A stretch of 64,000 nt of DNA from Loktanella sp. SALINAS62 (GTDB lineage Bacteria; Pseudomonadota; Alphaproteobacteria; Rhodobacterales; Rhodobacteraceae). Made by a program: the position numbers and the translations under genes. The notes beneath the pieces are model-generated. The model was not told where the DNA came from, did no database searches, and saw only the letters and a program-made list of their open reading frames with translations. The stretch covers positions 47,731 through 111,730 of the forward strand of contig NZ_JAAFZU010000028.1 in assembly GCF_018263905.1 (NCBI RefSeq), read 5' to 3'. This document shows positions 1 through 9,594 of this stretch, in pieces (position 1 is the stretch's first letter; each line of letters begins with the position of its first letter).

Positions 1-59
1 TTCTCCCCGCCATGATCATCGGCCTGATCATTGGTGGACGTCTGAAAGCGTTGTTCTGA
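1..59 (+). CDS. C-terminal tail of an upstream protein (partial, probably membrane)
   Basis: The first bases form an open frame that ends with TGA at 57-59. The visible tail is short and hydrophobic with a basic end (GLIIGGRLKALF). That composition suits the end of a membrane protein, for example a TauE/YeeE-type sulfur transporter, which is often found beside MBL-fold sulfur hydrolases. The family guess rests on context only. The gene starts outside the window and is 25 bases upstream of the next start, so the two are probably co-transcribed. Confidence 0.5.
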   Translation, partial: LPAMIIGLIIGGRLKALF

Positions 60-84
60 AACGAAACACAAAGAGAGACTTAAC

Positions 85-990
85 ATGACAGATCGTGTCG
101 AACGCCATTCACCGTCCAAAGGCGCAGGTTCACCGGATGTCTGGGGCGTCTATGATCCGCCCACCGGATCGGCCCAGTTTGTCGTCGCCTGTCCCGTCAC
201 AAAGCGCGCGGCGCTTGTGGATATCGTGCAGGACTTTGACCCACAGCATTATGCGACCGGCGATAAAGCGATCGCACAGGTCAAAGCGCTGGTCGCACGC
301 GAGGGCCTGACCGTCGAATGGGTGCTGGATACGCATCCGCACGCGGATCACCTGACGGCCTCTGCCCTGCTGGCGGACCACTATGATGTGCCCAACGGGA
401 TCGGCAGGCGGGTCAGTGACATCGCAGAGCTTTGGCGCGAGTATTACAACCTGCCAAACGCATTCGATGTGTCCAAACACTATGCAAGGCTGTTTGCCGA
501 TGACGACACGTTCAACATCGGCAATTTGCCGGTCAAGGTCATGCTGTCACCGGGGCATACCTTGGGGTCGATCACCTATGTCATCGGCGATGACTGCGCG
601 CTGGTCCATGATACCCTGATGCAGCCCGACCGTGGCACGGCGCGCTGCGATTTCCCCGGCGGGTCCGCTGCCGCGCTGTGGCGATCCATTCAGGATATCC
701 TTGCGCTGGGTGAAACCACCCGTCTGTTCGTCGGTCATGATTATCCCGATGACACACGGTCTGACCCCCAGTGGGAAGCGACCATCGCTGATCATCTGGC
801 GCAGAACATTCACGTGTCATCGGATGCGGATCGTGACGACTGGATTGCAACCCGCGAAAGCCGCGATGCCACGTTACCGCTGCCCGACCGCATGCTGGCA
901 GCACTTCAGATCAATCTGCGTGCTGGCAACCTGCCACCGGCAGAAAACGACGGCCACCACTACGTCAAAATCCCGTTGAACAAATTCTGA
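85..990 (+). CDS. MBL-fold metallo-hydrolase, persulfide dioxygenase (ETHE1/Blh)-like
   Basis: A 301-residue metallo-beta-lactamase-fold protein. The metal motif HxHxDH is seen as THPHADH (His84, His86, Asp88, His89), followed by PGHTLGS and a late FVGHDYP, the order seen in glyoxalase II and ETHE1-type enzymes. The stretch after the PGHT histidine (D..TARCDFPGGS..LW.SI) resembles the persulfide dioxygenase branch, which oxidises glutathione persulfide to sulfite, more than glyoxalase II. The start follows an AGAGAG ribosome site. It lies directly after a probable membrane protein, consistent with a sulfur-handling pair. The exact substrate is inferred. Confidence 0.8.
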   Translation: MTDRVERHSPSKGAGSPDVWGVYDPPTGSAQFVVACPVTKRAALVDIVQDFDPQHYATGDKAIAQVKALVAREGLTVEWVLDTHPHADHLTASALLADHYDVPNGIGRRVSDIAELWREYYNLPNAFDVSKHYARLFADDDTFNIGNLPVKVMLSPGHTLGSITYVIGDDCALVHDTLMQPDRGTARCDFPGGSAAALWRSIQDILALGETTRLFVGHDYPDDTRSDPQWEATIADHLAQNIHVSSDADRDDWIATRESRDATLPLPDRMLAALQINLRAGNLPPAENDGHHYVKIPLNKF

Positions 991-1178
991 CCGCCAGACG
1001 GGGCGAACAGAACAAGCTGCCGAAGGGTGGCAAAGAGATATAGTGGAGGAAAGGCATGCCACCTGACCGGTGTCTTCCGTTGCAATCGGTTGTCTCTGTG
1101 GGCCGGCGTACAGACTTAATTTTAACGTAAATCGAAATCGACTGGGACGCGATGATCTGGACGATCCAGACAGAGTGC

Positions 1179-2952
1179 CTATGCAGACTCCTTGAGCATA
1201 TCCTCGAGCGTTCCGTCATCGAAATCTGTGATCGAACCACTGGCGACCACGCGGCCTGCCTCAATCTTGACGTAACGGTCGCACAGCCGGATCGACGAGA
1301 GGTGGTGGCTTATCACGATGGTTGTGCCCCGGCCTCGACGATCATCAAGAATCTTCAGCGCGGCAGTCTCTGACAAAATATCCATCGCGTTTGTCGCTTC
1401 GTCGAGGATCAGCAATGCCGGGTCCCTGACCAAGGCGCGGGCGAGCGAAATGCGTTGACGCTGACCTGCGGAAAGGCTGACGCCCTTGTCGCCGACATCC
1501 GTGTCGTAGGCTTGTGGCAGCGCGGAGATAAAGTCATGCGCATCGGCGGCACGGGCCGCCTCTATGATTTGATCGTGGGGCGCCTCGGGCGCGCCATAAC
1601 GGATGTTCTCGGCGATGGTGCCATCGAACAGCTCGAGCTCTTGGCTGGCAAGCGCGACAGAGTTCAGCCACGAGATTGTGTCGATGGCTGTCATAGGCAC
1701 GCCGTCGACCAAAATTTTTCCGTCAGTTGGCACAAGGAGACCGCATATCAGATTTGCAATCGTCGATTTACCCGATCCCGATCGGCCAATGATCGCGACC
1801 GACGACCCGGCAGGAATATCGAGTGACACGCCCGACAGCGCAGAACTGGAACGTCCGTCGCCCTGGTAACGGTAACTGACGTTATTCAGCTTTATGCCAT
1901 TCTGCAGGCTGGGAGCAGGAACGGCATCCGACATCGACGGTTTGCCCGACGACGTAGTCAAGAGCCACTGTACCTCGTCCAGCGATCCGTTCCAGCCGCG
2001 GAGGGAGGATAGCGCGCTTTGGATTTGCCGGACCTGCGGCTGCAGGCGATAGAGCAGGATGGATGAAAGCGGCGGCTGTCCCAAAAGAAACGCTGACGCC
2101 CCAAGCGACGAAGATCACGATCATGAAGAGAATGGCATGCGCGATTTCGATCATCGGCCCGACCGCAACCTGGCGACTTTGCAGGCGTAAAGCGGCGCGC
2201 CGGACCAGCTCTGACGCGTCCTCGAAATTCTCTTTTTCGGCCTTTTCGCGATTGAACAGGCGGATGAGCCGCCATGAGTTCACAACGTGAAGCATGCGAC
2301 CGGCGAGCCAGCGGTTTTGCTGTGCGATTTCGCTTCCCAGACGTGAAAAGTGCCTGGAAAGGCGGTCGTGGGCAACGTGGATCATCGCCAGCCCCACCAG
2401 CACGACGATGGTGAGCTGTGGTGACAGGGCGAACAGAAAAAGCAGGAAAATCAGCGTCGCCGCGGCACTGACGAGGACGGAGAGCAGGGCCGCGACCGCG
2501 TCCGAGGCGCGCCACGATTCATTGGACACAATGTTGAGCAGCCGGGACGGCGGTTGCGTCATGCAGTAGCCGGATTCCATCGACACCAGCTGATCCGACA
2601 ACAGGTTCCGCAGGTGATGGCCGGACTGCCCATAGATCCAAGCCTGTAGCAGACCATTAAAGTAGGCCACGATATTTTTGAGGACAACCATCAGCAGGAT
2701 CGCACCGCCCAAGAAGATACCTCTTTGGTCCTCGGAAATGGACTCGCCGACCGAAATTAGAATCCCGGGCATCCAGCCTTGCGTGTTCGTCTCTCCGGAC
2801 ATGACGACGTCAAGTAGCGGGATCACAAGCCCGATGCCGATACCCTCGAAGGCGGTCGCAAGGAGGCCCAGAAGCACGACAGCGGGAACATAGGCCCGCA
2901 ATGGCCAAATTACCTTTTTCAGGCAGGGATGAACGTAAGTGGATATCCGCAT
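1179..2952 (-). pseudogene. ABC exporter (fused permease-ATPase), frameshifted
   Basis: Two overlapping minus-strand frames together make one ABC exporter of about 590 residues. The first (start ATG at 2952, AGGA ribosome site) gives the membrane domain with repeated hydrophobic segments. It runs out of frame after SVSFG near 2085, and its out-of-frame tail ends at 1882. The second frame picks up at about 2084 (LGQPPLSSILLY) and carries the ATPase: Walker A GRSGSGKST, signature LSAGQRQR, Walker B LLILDEATNAMD and the ISHHLSS switch. The shift lies in or beside a short T/G run, so it is either a real one-base lesion or a base-calling error. It is divergent from a glycosyltransferase operon, which suggests a role in exporting a polysaccharide or glycolipid. 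Function is inferred from family. Confidence 0.75.
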
Positions 2953-3120
2953 CTGTATCCTAAGCTGAAGCGATTGCTACGACCAAGATGGCAGTAACGC
3001 GTCAGGATAGAATTCGTTGCCAAGTTTGGAACATTTGTTGCAATCGTACGTTCCACATCGCGAAATACTAGAACACTGAGATTTTGATGCGATAACCAAA
3101 TTGCAACCCAAGGATTAACG

Positions 3121-4284
3121 TTGCCATTAGTTTCGATCATCATTCCTGTCTACGATGCTGAATGTTTTTTGGCGCCCGCAATCGCCAGCATTTTGGCCCA
3201 GACTCACCGAAACCTGGAGATCATCATTATAAATGATGGGTCCACGGACAATTCGTCGTCTGTCCTTCGCAGATTCGAAGCCTTGGACGATCGGATCAGG
3301 TTGATCGAGCGAAACAATCTAGGATTGATTGATACACTGAACGAAGGCATCGGACTGGCGCGCGGTGACTTTGTCGCACGAATGGACGCTGATGACATTT
3401 CCTATCCCGATCGGATTGCCGCGCAGCTGCAGGCTTTTGACGCAGACCCTAGCCTCGCGATGTGCGGCTGCAACTTCGACACCATCATCAGCGGCCAGCG
3501 GTTGGCCGAGCCCCATGTGCCGGAATTCACGGATTCACACAATCTGCGCGTCCTATCCCGGTTCTGCACGATCCTGCGCCACCCGTCGGTGATGTTCCGT
3601 CGCAGCCGGATCCCAGACGACCTGTTCCACTTTGATGCCAGCTATCCCTGCGCCGAAGATTTCGACATCTTCCGCCGTATTGCGAGCCGCTGCACCGTCG
3701 CTCAACTTCCGCAGCCGCTTCTTGCGTACCGACTCCATCCCGGCAGCGTAAGCGAAACGCGCTTCGACATGATGGCACGTTCGCATATGCGAATTGTGGA
3801 GGAAAATACGCTGGAGCATTATCCAGACGCGTCAGGGACCGGTTTTTGCGCGATCGCAGATACGGTTTCTGCTGAAACTGTGGATGCCGCCGCCTCTTTT
3901 GTCAGAAAGCTTGACCATCTTGCGCAGGCGCAGCCAGAGTCGGATCAAGACGCGTTCGAGGTGGGACGCAAAGTCAACTTTTACTTTCTTTACGCGCTCA
4001 TCAGCCGCTCTGGCCGTTATGATTTAGCCCACACTTTCGTCGAGCATAGCGGCCGATGGGACCTTATCCGCCGGCGCGAACATTCCTTGCTGAAGTCGGC
4101 AAGCGCGGCGCCGCGGCTGGCGGCTCTGGGTTACGACGCAATCAATACGCAGGCTCGCATCGTCAGATGGTTGAAGGGGCGCAATCTGCGACAGGTCATT
4201 CCGCAGTTCGGTAAAATCATGGCGGCGGCCCATGGTACGGCGGTCGATCCGACAGCGGAGAATGTTTTGAATGGGCGTGTCTGA
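3121..4284 (+). CDS. Glycosyltransferase family 2
   Basis: A 387-residue GT-A fold glycosyltransferase. The nucleotide-binding strand is PLVSIIIPVYDAE at the N-terminus, NDGSTD lies near residues 38-43, and the metal-binding acidic motif is RMDADD (about 87-92). It would transfer a sugar from a nucleotide donor to a growing glycan on the cytoplasmic side. The start is TTG, chosen because the conserved first strand begins at once and AAGGA lies about 8 bases upstream. The C-terminal third has no motif that I recognise. It overlaps the next glycosyltransferase by 14 bases, so the two are translationally coupled. Donor and acceptor cannot be read from the sequence. Confidence 0.88.
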   Translation: MPLVSIIIPVYDAECFLAPAIASILAQTHRNLEIIIINDGSTDNSSSVLRRFEALDDRIRLIERNNLGLIDTLNEGIGLARGDFVARMDADDISYPDRIAAQLQAFDADPSLAMCGCNFDTIISGQRLAEPHVPEFTDSHNLRVLSRFCTILRHPSVMFRRSRIPDDLFHFDASYPCAEDFDIFRRIASRCTVAQLPQPLLAYRLHPGSVSETRFDMMARSHMRIVEENTLEHYPDASGTGFCAIADTVSAETVDAAASFVRKLDHLAQAQPESDQDAFEVGRKVNFYFLYALISRSGRYDLAHTFVEHSGRWDLIRRREHSLLKSASAAPRLAALGYDAINTQARIVRWLKGRNLRQVIPQFGKIMAAAHGTAVDPTAENVLNGRV

Positions 4285-5203
4285 ACTCGACATCAGCATC
4301 ATCATCTGCACGTGCGATCGTCCTATGCCGCTGATGCGGTGTTTGAAATCCATCGCCAACGCGATGAACGAGACGCCCGGCCTGACGGTCGAAATCGTTG
4401 TCGTCGAAAATGGAAGTTCCGACGGACTGCGACTGGACGAAATGGGGGTACGACAGGCGGGCGGATCATGTGTCAGGCTGATCCAGTTGCCCAGCGGAGG
4501 TCTGGCGCAAGCCCGGAACGAGGGCATGCGGATGGCGAGGGGGCGCATTTTCGTCTTTACAGACGACGATTGCATCATGGACCGTAACTATTTGCGCGAT
4601 CTTTCGAAACACGACTGCGAGGCGTCAGGCGACATGTTCATCGGCGGACGCGTCAAGCTTGCCGATGCGACAGATCTTGAATTCACCATTAAAAACGTGC
4701 CCGAAAGAGAACTATTCGAGGTGCATATACATCCAGGCGGTTTCCTGCAGGGCTGTAACTTGGCCATTGCGCGGGATACTGCGAAGAAGATCGGCGAATT
4801 CGACACCCGTTTCGGCGCGGGATCACCGCTCAAAGCCGGAGAGGACACCGACTACATGATTCGCGCGCATATCGCTGGCATGCGGATTGAGTACGTGCCT
4901 GACATGAGCATCTATCATAAACACGGCAGAAAACTGGTCCGGCAGGTCCAAGAGCTTAATCACCAGTACGCTTTTGCCAACGGCGCGATTTACGCAAAAT
5001 ACCTTCTACGCCAGCCTTGGCTTCTTAAACGTTTCTTTTGGACCGCCCGCGCAGCAGCGATCGAACGGTTCTTGGGCGGCCCAAAGTTTAATGACGGGCT
5101 CGGCCTTACTTGGGGGTCACTGCTCAAGAGCCATCTCATGGGTTTTATCGGCTATTTTGCGCATGCGCTGACTGCGCCCCGACATCTGACAAAGAGGAGA
5201 TAG
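4271..5203 (+). CDS. Glycosyltransferase family 2
   Basis: A 310-residue family 2 glycosyltransferase. It opens with ISIIICTCDRP and has the metal motif TDDD at about residues 97-100, then GEDTDYMIRA near residue 195, which looks like the catalytic-base ED region. The C-terminal part carries aromatic and basic residues that may form a membrane-associated tail. It overlaps the upstream glycosyltransferase by 14 bases and is followed after two bases by an acyltransferase, so the three are one operon for building and decorating a surface glycan. Substrate unknown. Confidence 0.88.
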   Translation: MGVSELDISIIICTCDRPMPLMRCLKSIANAMNETPGLTVEIVVVENGSSDGLRLDEMGVRQAGGSCVRLIQLPSGGLAQARNEGMRMARGRIFVFTDDDCIMDRNYLRDLSKHDCEASGDMFIGGRVKLADATDLEFTIKNVPERELFEVHIHPGGFLQGCNLAIARDTAKKIGEFDTRFGAGSPLKAGEDTDYMIRAHIAGMRIEYVPDMSIYHKHGRKLVRQVQELNHQYAFANGAIYAKYLLRQPWLLKRFFWTARAAAIERFLGGPKFNDGLGLTWGSLLKSHLMGFIGYFAHALTAPRHLTKRR

Positions 5204-5205
5204 CG

Positions 5206-6321
5206 TTGAAAGGGCTGGCGACCGGATCACTCAACTATTTTCCGGCACTGGACGGTCTTCGCGCGCTCGCCGTCCTTGCTGTGTTTGCCGAGCATTTTAC
5301 CTACAACGAGTTCGTGCGAGGCTGGGGCCCCGGCACTATCGGCGTCAGAACGTTCTTTGTGCTGTCAGGCTTTCTCATCACATCTATCTTATTGAAAGAG
5401 ATCGGCACGGCACCCGTCAGCAAGCTCGCGACACGGTTCTACGGTCGACGACTGTTGCGACTGGCGCCGGCCTTTTACGTGGCGATCGCACTGGCGGCAC
5501 TGTTGGGCATTGCAGAGATGCGGTCCGCCTGGTGGATCCACGGCCTCTACCTGTCAAACTTTCAGATCCTGCTTCAGGAACGGTGGACGGGGGCTGGCCA
5601 TTTCTGGACGTTGGCGGTTGAAGAACAGTTCTACCTCCTTTGGTTTCCACTTGTCGTACTTGCGCCCCGCCGCTGGCTGCTGCCGCTCGTTTTGACCTGT
5701 CTCGCGCTCGCACCCGCCTTCCGCAGCCTGATCCCTATGGGTGCCAGTCCGTTTATTAACGTCATGCTGCCCGGCCAAGTCGACAGCCTCGCCGCCGGTG
5801 CGCTGGTCGCGCTCGCCCGCTTCCGGTCCGACCTGCGGTGGCTCGACCAAATATTCTTGTCCCGGGCTTGGCTTATTGTGCTGTGGACGATGACGCTGGC
5901 AGTCAGCGCACCGCTTTACCACAAGCCAGCCTTTCTAAGCTGGGTATTGCTACCCTCGTTAATGAGTTTGGCGGCCGCCTGCCTCGTGCGTACCTGCGTC
6001 GAAGGACAGGCAACGGCGTTGCGACTTCTGTGTCGGCCAGCCATGATCTGGATGGGCAAGCGGTCCTATGGGCTCTACATCTTTCACTATCTCGTTCCGC
6101 CGTTTCTCTTCTCCTATATACCCGCAATCGAACTGCTGGGTGATGGCCCCCTGAAGTTTGTTCGGTTGGTAATCTGGGTCGTCCTGACCCTCGTGCTTGC
6201 CGAACTCTCGTGGCGATATGTTGAGCGTCCGTTCCTGCGGCTCAAGGACCGGTTCCGGCCAGAGCAAAGTGGCACGGCAGGCCGATCAATGTCGCACGAC
6301 GGGTTGCCGCATAAACTCTAA
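5206..6321 (+). CDS. Acyltransferase family 3 (OafA/YrhL-like) membrane protein
   Basis: An integral membrane acyltransferase of about 371 residues. It starts with the family motif YFPALDGLRALAVLAV, followed by AEHF (likely catalytic His about residue 30), then RTFFVLSGFLIT and FWTLAVEEQFYLLWF, and about ten hydrophobic segments. Such proteins O-acetylate or otherwise acylate surface sugars. The open frame extends upstream to 5110, but the TTG at 5206 is preferred: it follows GAGGAG at the right distance and sits just after the stop of the glycosyltransferase at 5203. It is the last gene of the glycan operon. Confidence 0.85.
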   Translation: MKGLATGSLNYFPALDGLRALAVLAVFAEHFTYNEFVRGWGPGTIGVRTFFVLSGFLITSILLKEIGTAPVSKLATRFYGRRLLRLAPAFYVAIALAALLGIAEMRSAWWIHGLYLSNFQILLQERWTGAGHFWTLAVEEQFYLLWFPLVVLAPRRWLLPLVLTCLALAPAFRSLIPMGASPFINVMLPGQVDSLAAGALVALARFRSDLRWLDQIFLSRAWLIVLWTMTLAVSAPLYHKPAFLSWVLLPSLMSLAAACLVRTCVEGQATALRLLCRPAMIWMGKRSYGLYIFHYLVPPFLFSYIPAIELLGDGPLKFVRLVIWVVLTLVLAELSWRYVERPFLRLKDRFRPEQSGTAGRSMSHDGLPHKL

Positions 6322-6374
6322 GTTTGCACCTGTCACGGTTTGATGCCGCTCCTTTGCTAGCATTTACTGCAATA

Positions 6375-6642
6375 ATGGAGACTGACTATGGAACGAAACG
6401 AACGGACGAATTTCGGCAAGATGCGGTGCGGTTTGTGCTGACGAGCGGGCTGACAAGAAGTCAGGTGGCGTCAGACTTGGCCGTTGGCCTTTCGGCGCTG
6501 AACAAATGGGGTGACGGCGCATCGTGGTACGGATGTGGTGTCGGACTAGGATCTGAATATTGCGTGCAAGAATGAACGGCTTCGCCGCGAGAGCCGCATC
6601 CTCAAGGAGGAGAGGGACAACCTACTTCGCCGCCCAAAAGCC
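6375..6642 (+). pseudogene. IS3-family transposase OrfA remnant
   Basis: The frame from ATG 6375 gives an OrfA-type N-terminus (TDEFRQDAVRFVLTSGLT, then QVASDLAVG..LNKW), the helix-turn-helix of IS3-family OrfA proteins. It then loses similarity at a lesion near 6510. A second piece in another frame (NERLRRESRILKEERDNL, about 6566-6625) matches the leucine-zipper tail of the same protein. No OrfB follows, so it is a dead fragment. The rest of the 6322-6694 gap holds nothing else I recognise. Confidence 0.7.
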
Positions 6643-6694
6643 ATGAGTAGCTCAGAATTTGAAGGGTGGTGCGTTTAGCTACCTACCGCCGTTG

Positions 6695-7483
6695 CTACTG
6701 GCATAGCCGGAACTCTCCGCGCCGTTTACGAACGTCGAGATGCAGGTGATCGGCATGTGACTCGTCCGAGCCGGGTCCAAGGACCGTCGTGAAATTGAGG
6801 CATGCGGTAGATCGCACCGCATCCTGAAACGCCTCGGCCATGGTCCCGTCGCGTTCGCGCGGCTGGACCCGGATCGGATCGCCGTCGGCAAAGCGGAACG
6901 CCATGACATCGACCGCGTTGCCAAACGAATGCTCTGAAAGCTTGCCGTCTGGGCTGTTATTGCGGCGGCGGCAGACATAGGTGCTTCCCTGTTCGATCGC
7001 GTCCAGCGAACCGCGATCGTCAAGATGCTTCGCCGCCGGCATCACAAACTGCTCAACCCATCCTGCGAAGGCTAGCGCCGTCTCGCAGCGCATGACACCT
7101 GCGGGCTCCAAAGCCACGGCGCCCGGCACACTGGTCAGTCGCACCGGATTATGAACGCCGCATGCGGTGTCATCCGCATCAGCGATTGGGTCGATGATCT
7201 CGTAGTTCGCGCCAAGTGCGTCAAGTTCCGCCAAGCAAGCATCCAGTTCGGCATCCCCGACGGCCAGACGGTCCGGTATCGGTGGTCCAGAATCGACCAC
7301 GTCCACATCGTTTTCGGCCGCGACATAGCCCGGCGCGCCCGCCTCTGGCATCTCGCCAAGCCCTTCGGGGCGGATCTTGGGGGTAGGTGTCGTCTCGGGC
7401 GGTGGCCCCGCTTGGGTCGGCGCGGATGTCTCTTGCGCCACGGCTGGCGCGGCCATCAACGCCAGCACGGCCAGCCAACGCAT
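6695..7483 (-). CDS. Extensin-like C-terminal domain protein, secreted
   Basis: A 262-residue exported protein. The N-terminus (MRWLAVLALMAAPAVAQ) is a signal peptide, followed by a proline/threonine-rich linker and an extensin-like domain. Key features are the Cys in CGVHNPVRL, the Cys of MRCETALAFAGW, SEHSFGNAVDV and the histidine cluster SHADHLHLDV, a pattern related to D-Ala-D-Ala peptidase/M15-like folds. Start at 7483 is chosen over an upstream frame because GGAGG lies just upstream and the signal peptide begins there. The start shares one base with the stop of the L,D-transpeptidase gene, so both are co-translated. This context points to a role in peptidoglycan. The biochemical activity of the family is poorly known. 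Confidence 0.85.
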   Translation of the reverse strand: MRWLAVLALMAAPAVAQETSAPTQAGPPPETTPTPKIRPEGLGEMPEAGAPGYVAAENDVDVVDSGPPIPDRLAVGDAELDACLAELDALGANYEIIDPIADADDTACGVHNPVRLTSVPGAVALEPAGVMRCETALAFAGWVEQFVMPAAKHLDDRGSLDAIEQGSTYVCRRRNNSPDGKLSEHSFGNAVDVMAFRFADGDPIRVQPRERDGTMAEAFQDAVRSTACLNFTTVLGPGSDESHADHLHLDVRKRRGEFRLCQ

Positions 7484-8448
7484 TAATTGTCCTCCGAGAC
7501 GAAACTTACCGCGGTTCCCTGATCGACCATACCGGCCAGTTCGCGCGCGTCCCAGTTGGTCAGACGCACGCAACCATGGCTCTGGTCCTGAAACAGCTCA
7601 TCGGGGTCTGAAGTCCCGTGGATGCCATAGGTCGGTTTGCTCAGATCGATCCAGACGATTCCCACGGGACCGTTTGCGCCGGGCGGAAGCACAAGTATCT
7701 CATCGTTGTCGCCCTGCCGAAAGTTCTCGTCGGGTCTGTAGGTGTAGGTCGGTTCAATAGCGATGGCGGTGATCTCGTGCGTGCCCGAGGGGGAGGGAAG
7801 CTCGGCAGACCCTACCGTAGCCGGGTAGTTGGCCACCATGATGTCGTCTTTTGAAAACGCCGCGACGCGGCCCACGTCCTTGCGAACCTCGACCCGAGTG
7901 ACCGTTGCGTCAATGGGATCGCCGGTTGCCGCTACGAAGATCGTCTCGCCGGCCTGAAACGCAGCATCGGGATTCAGGTTGCGCAGAAACGCCTGATCCA
8001 TGTGGAAATCTTCGGCCAGTCGTTCGGCCACGCTGGTATAGCCCAGCCAATCCATCTTGGCGAGCTTGGCGTAGTCGTCTGGCAGTCCGTCCGTCAGACC
8101 GACGGCGTCCTCCTCGGTGATCCGGTATGATCGCAGGATTTGGCCACGGTCGTCACCGTCCAGCGCTTTCCAGACGTCGCTGTCCATGACGCCGTCGGCC
8201 TCCAACCCCTCCCGCGCTTCGAATGCCCGGATGGCACTGCGTGACATGGGTCCACGAAAACCATCGATCACACCAGGGCTGATCGCGGCTCGGTCCAGCA
8301 GAACCTGCACGACGACCGTGATCGCGGATTGACCCTCCGGCAGTGGCCCTCCGGCATAGTTTGTCTTGGATATGGCCTCGGGGCTCAGCTGCGCGATAGC
8401 TTGGGCGGGTGCCAGTAAGATGCCGACTATAAAACAGAAATTTTTCAT
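7483..8448 (-). CDS. L,D-transpeptidase (YkuD) with peptidoglycan-binding domain
   Basis: An exported protein of about 321 residues with signal peptide MKNFCFIVGILLAPAQAIAQ. A peptidoglycan-binding-like region follows (FRGPMSRSAIRAFE), then a central region possibly LysM-like (LAEDFHMDQAFLRNLNPD), and a YkuD catalytic domain with HGTSD and SHGCVRLTNWDA, whose Cys (about 293) is the nucleophile. These enzymes form 3-3 cross-links in peptidoglycan or attach proteins to it. The ATG at 8448 begins the signal peptide. An earlier ATG at 8466 is in frame but gives an unlikely leader. It is coupled to the extensin-like gene. Confidence 0.88.
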   Translation of the reverse strand: MKNFCFIVGILLAPAQAIAQLSPEAISKTNYAGGPLPEGQSAITVVVQVLLDRAAISPGVIDGFRGPMSRSAIRAFEAREGLEADGVMDSDVWKALDGDDRGQILRSYRITEEDAVGLTDGLPDDYAKLAKMDWLGYTSVAERLAEDFHMDQAFLRNLNPDAAFQAGETIFVAATGDPIDATVTRVEVRKDVGRVAAFSKDDIMVANYPATVGSAELPSPSGTHEITAIAIEPTYTYRPDENFRQGDNDEILVLPPGANGPVGIVWIDLSKPTYGIHGTSDPDELFQDQSHGCVRLTNWDARELAGMVDQGTAVSFVSEDN

Positions 8449-8735
8449 TGGTGAATAACGCGCCATTGTAGGGATTGGTTCCTACGAGAAGCGAGCGAGA
8501 CCATCAAAAGCCGTACTGTCAAAGAGACAAATCCACCCCCGATTGGCGCACGCCCCGTGCAATATCGATAAACGTTGACGGGACCGCAATGCACTGGATG
8601 GGCAAAGGCGAGGATAATTTTCCTGCTCCAGTTATACCAATCGAAACATTCATGCAGGCACTTTGATTTGGATCAAAGAGTTCAGCAGTCGGGAGCTGAA
8701 AATATTCCATGAGCTTTTAAAATAAGGAGGATCGT

Positions 8736-8960
8736 ATGCCTGCAACATTTCTCGTTGTTTCATCCGAAGATTTGGACGGACGGTTTATGGAAACGAAACA
8801 TATCCAAGCGGCAACTCAAAAGGAGGCTATTGCAGAGTCTGGATTTACGGATGCAGTTGCAATTCCCGCGAGTATATCCGTAACCACAAACGCCGGTCTT
8901 CGTCGAAAGGGTCAACGCAAACAGCACAGCGGCAAAACTGAACCCGGGCCTACAACTTAA
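8736..8960 (+). CDS. Small hypothetical protein
   Basis: A 74-residue open frame with a very strong ribosome site (AAGGAGG at about 8725) eight bases before ATG. The N-terminus (MPATFLVVSSEDLDG) reads like a folded beta-strand start, and the C-terminus is rich in Lys, Arg, Gln and Gly. No family recognised. Its neighbours are a cell-wall operon on the other strand and another small gene with a strong ribosome site, so it may belong to a set of small accessory genes. Confidence 0.5.
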   Translation: MPATFLVVSSEDLDGRFMETKHIQAATQKEAIAESGFTDAVAIPASISVTTNAGLRRKGQRKQHSGKTEPGPTT

Positions 8961-9123
8961 AATGATTGCACTTGAAGGCCTTCGTTAAACCGAAAGCAGA
9001 AGGGCAGGTCTCGCTGGCGTTCGCGTAAGAGATCGGAGAGTTCTCGCCGAGAATACGCTGCAAGAAATTGTGATGCAACGAAGTGTTCGGCCATTGGTAT
9101 TATTTTGATAGGAGGAAACCACC

Positions 9124-9315
9124 ATGAAGCTACACCTGTTAGACCAAACCCGCACTTATAATTCGAATAACCGGCTGAAGCAGTTCCTGCGCATGCTGCG
9201 CGGTCAGTTCCGTCATCCGTCGACGGAGGCTCTTATGCGGCGCGAACGCAATCGCGACCCGCAGGTGGCGCGTGTCGCGAGCTGGCAAAAGGCCCGTCGT
9301 GGGTCAGAGAATTAG
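9124..9315 (+). CDS. Small basic hypothetical protein
   Basis: A 63-residue frame preceded by AGGAGG eight bases before ATG. The product is strongly basic (repeated Arg/Lys, for example RRERNRD and KARRGSEN) with no membrane segment. The composition would suit a nucleic-acid-binding or DUF1127-like small protein, but I recognise no family signature. The support is the ribosome site and a clean frame. Confidence 0.45.
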   Translation: MKLHLLDQTRTYNSNNRLKQFLRMLRGQFRHPSTEALMRRERNRDPQVARVASWQKARRGSEN

Positions 9316-9456
9316 GCGCAAACCAGCGTTTCAACGGCCTCAATCCCGGCAGTTCGTTTGGAAAGTAGCTGCGCCTTGGCGCGCGTGCTTGTCACATAGC
9401 TGACTCGTGTCAATGCGAGCTGAGGGCGCTACCGCATTGGATCAGAGGTGTCATAG

Positions 9457-9594
9457 TCCATTGTCAGTCTGACCGATCGCGCCGTCGGCTATGGTTTACG
9501 ACCGCTACTGCAGCGCCTGAACCTGCGGATCGATCAGGATGACCGTATCGCCGTACTGGGGCGCACTGGCGCCGCATCTGTTGATCCGCGATAA
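9457..9594 (+). pseudogene. ABC-F type ATPase fragment
   Basis: One frame encodes VSLTDRAVGYG, then RLNLRIDQDDRIAVLGRTGA. This is the start of the second ATPase domain of ABC-F proteins up to the Walker A glycine loop. The lysine and serine of GKST are absent and a stop follows within six codons. Nothing upstream or downstream continues the gene. It is a decayed fragment inside the otherwise gene-free stretch 9316-9811, where I see nothing else. Confidence 0.55.

Noticed and set aside
8475-8666. A 63-codon plus-strand frame before the first small gene
   Set aside because: No ribosome site and no recognisable sequence, and an equally long frame exists on the other strand.
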